Made by a program: the position numbers and the translations under genes | Notes under the pieces: model-generated | Seen by the model: only the letters and a program-made list of their open reading frames with translations | Told to the model about the DNA's origin: nothing | Databases searched by the model: none | Part shown: positions 6,967 to 8,174 of the stretch, in pieces | Layout of the letters: each line of letters opens with the position of its first letter | Position numbering within the stretch: position 1 is the first letter of the stretch | DNA from: an uncultured Acholeplasmatales bacterium | GTDB lineage: Bacteria; Bacillota_I; Bacilli_A; ML615J-28; CAG-698 | DNA length: 8,174 nt | Assembly (NCBI GenBank): GCA_937877075.1 | Contig: CALEGD010000103.1 | Span: 1 to 8,174 of the forward strand | Direction of reading: 5' to 3'

Positions 6967-8174
6967 CCTAGTATCTTTTTAAAATCCGAAATTTTATTTA
7001 CGGGTTCAAGACAAATTCGCCCCAGACAAATATAGGCGGTGGGCTTTCCGTCCTTTAACCTCTTTTCATCCTCAGAATAAATAATTACATAAAAAGGTAG
7101 ATTCATCTTCTCCGCTACATCAATAAATCCTCTTACATCTTCTTTTTTCCTACCACAAACTTCTATCTTTATATAACCTTTTTCCAGAGCAAGAACAGAA
7201 GTTATAAAATTAATACATACCAATGGTCGTGAATTTATTTCACTTCCAAAGGACTCCAAACAACCTCTACCGAGCTCTTCATATTTTACATTATCCAGCA
7301 AGACAGATAAGCGAAGGAGATTAGCAACTGCAACTGAGTTTCCTGAGGGGGTTGCGCCGTCATAAAATTCTTTCCTCTTAATTATTACAGTTTCACTATC
7401 ATGAGATATTTGGAAAAAACCTCCATTATCAAAATTATAATATTTTTCAAGAAATTCTTCCTGCAATTTCTTGGCCATTTTTAAATAATCTTCAATAAAG
7501 CTAGCCTGATACAAATCAATTAATCCCATGATTAAATAAGCATAATCCTCATCATAACCGATGTATTTTATTTCACCGTCTTTATAGCGTGAAAATAGTA
7601 TATTATTATGATATAAATTATCAAAAAGAAAAGATACTATCCTTTTTGAAATCTGAAAATACTTATCCTTCTTTGTAACCCGGGAAAGTCTAGCAAAAGC
7701 AGAAAGGACTAGCCCGTTATATCTTGTAAGAATCTTCTCGTCTCTAAAGGGTTTAACTCTCTCGTTTCGGTAGGAAAATACCTTTTGCCTGGCTACCTCA
7801 AATTTATCTCGGTCTATAATAATCTCACTACTTTCAAGCAAATTCGGTATATTTAAGCCTTCAATATTTCCTTTCTCCGTTATATTCAAATAGTCTAAAA
7901 ACCAATTTGAATCTTCTTTTAAAATTGTTTCTATTTCACTTTTTGAAAAGAGATAGAACTTGCCTTCCTCACCTTCACTATCAGCATCCTCCGCCGTATA
8001 AAACCCTCCATTATCAGCTTTCAGTTCTCGAATGAGATAGGTTGCGGTTTCTTCCGCGGTCTGAAGATAAAGTACATCGGCAGTTGCTTGATAGGCTTCA
8101 AGATAAGCGGTAATCAAAAGTGCATTATCATATAGCATTTTCTCAAAATGGGGAACCAACCATTTTCGATCGGT
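6957..8174 (-). CDS. YyaL/SSP411-type protein, DUF255 family (partial, C-terminal part)
   Basis: The frame is open to the right edge, and the first visible residues are TDRKWLVPHFEKMLYDNALL, an internal family signature, so the apparent start at 8159 (a TTG coding for Leu) is not real. The 405 residues seen are the alpha/alpha-toroid (glycosidase-like, six-hairpin) part of a protein normally around 650-700 residues long, whose N-terminal thioredoxin-like DUF255 domain would lie outside the window. Family motifs are GGFYTAEDADSEGEEGKFYLF (about 56-76 of the visible part), DEKILTRYNGL (145-155, usually with W for Y), GYDEDYAYLI and DGATPSGNSVAVANLLRL (from 272), and the end TAYICLGRICLEPV. The biochemical role of the family is not well established; the toroid fold suggests carbohydrate or glycan-related binding and the missing domain suggests redox chemistry, both inference. 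It is transcribed separately from the ABC genes. Confidence 0.9.
   Translation of the reverse strand, partial: TDRKWLVPHFEKMLYDNALLITAYLEAYQATADVLYLQTAEETATYLIRELKADNGGFYTAEDADSEGEEGKFYLFSKSEIETILKEDSNWFLDYLNITEKGNIEGLNIPNLLESSEIIIDRDKFEVARQKVFSYRNERVKPFRDEKILTRYNGLVLSAFARLSRVTKKDKYFQISKRIVSFLFDNLYHNNILFSRYKDGEIKYIGYDEDYAYLIMGLIDLYQASFIEDYLKMAKKLQEEFLEKYYNFDNGGFFQISHDSETVIIKRKEFYDGATPSGNSVAVANLLRLSVLLDNVKYEELGRGCLESFGSEINSRPLVCINFITSVLALEKGYIKIEVCGRKKEDVRGFIDVAEKMNLPFYVIIYSEDEKRLKDGKPTAYICLGRICLEPVNKISDFKKILGSV

Noticed and set aside
1..8174. Mobile element, phage, CRISPR, tRNA or rRNA content
   Set aside because: No transposase, integrase, terminal inverted repeats, regularly spaced repeats or RNA gene sequence was seen; nearly all DNA is accounted for by the six genes and short gaps.

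Overview
The window is a compact, AT-rich stretch of bacterial chromosome that looks like a low-GC Firmicute or Mollicute relative. This placement is inferred from base composition, Gram-positive-type Shine-Dalgarno (SD) sequences and promoters, and short intergenic gaps. TGA is used as a stop at the end of the first ABC gene and no gene needs TGA read as Trp, so the standard code fits better than the Mycoplasma code. I see no transposon, phage gene, CRISPR array, tRNA or rRNA.

Layout: (1) 1-390, minus strand, the 5' part of a tRNA-dihydrouridine synthase gene (dusB family), cut by the window edge. (2) About 166 bases of divergent intergenic DNA holding a promoter for each direction and an unusual translation-start region for the next gene. 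(3) 557-3308, plus strand, trkA-trkH, a complete two-gene potassium uptake operon ending in a strong hairpin terminator. (4) 3342-6879, minus strand, two overlapping ABC exporter half-transporter genes of the heterodimeric type (BmrCD/LmrCD/TM287-288-like), with their own extended -10 promoter. (5) 6957-8174, minus strand, the C-terminal two thirds of a YyaL/SSP411-type protein (DUF255 family), ending in a small terminator and cut by the right edge.

The functions are household and membrane-transport: tRNA modification, K+ homeostasis (a TrkH channel subunit with a cytosolic TrkA nucleotide-sensing ring), and ATP-driven export by two half-transporters that together form one transporter with one degenerate and one normal ATP site. 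No multi-gene system here looks undescribed. The two most interesting points are small. The trkA message carries a strong SD about 42 bases upstream of the AUG, with a perfect 10-bp A/U hairpin between them that would bring the SD to a normal distance when folded. TrkH appears to lack roughly 15 residues just after the third selectivity-filter repeat.
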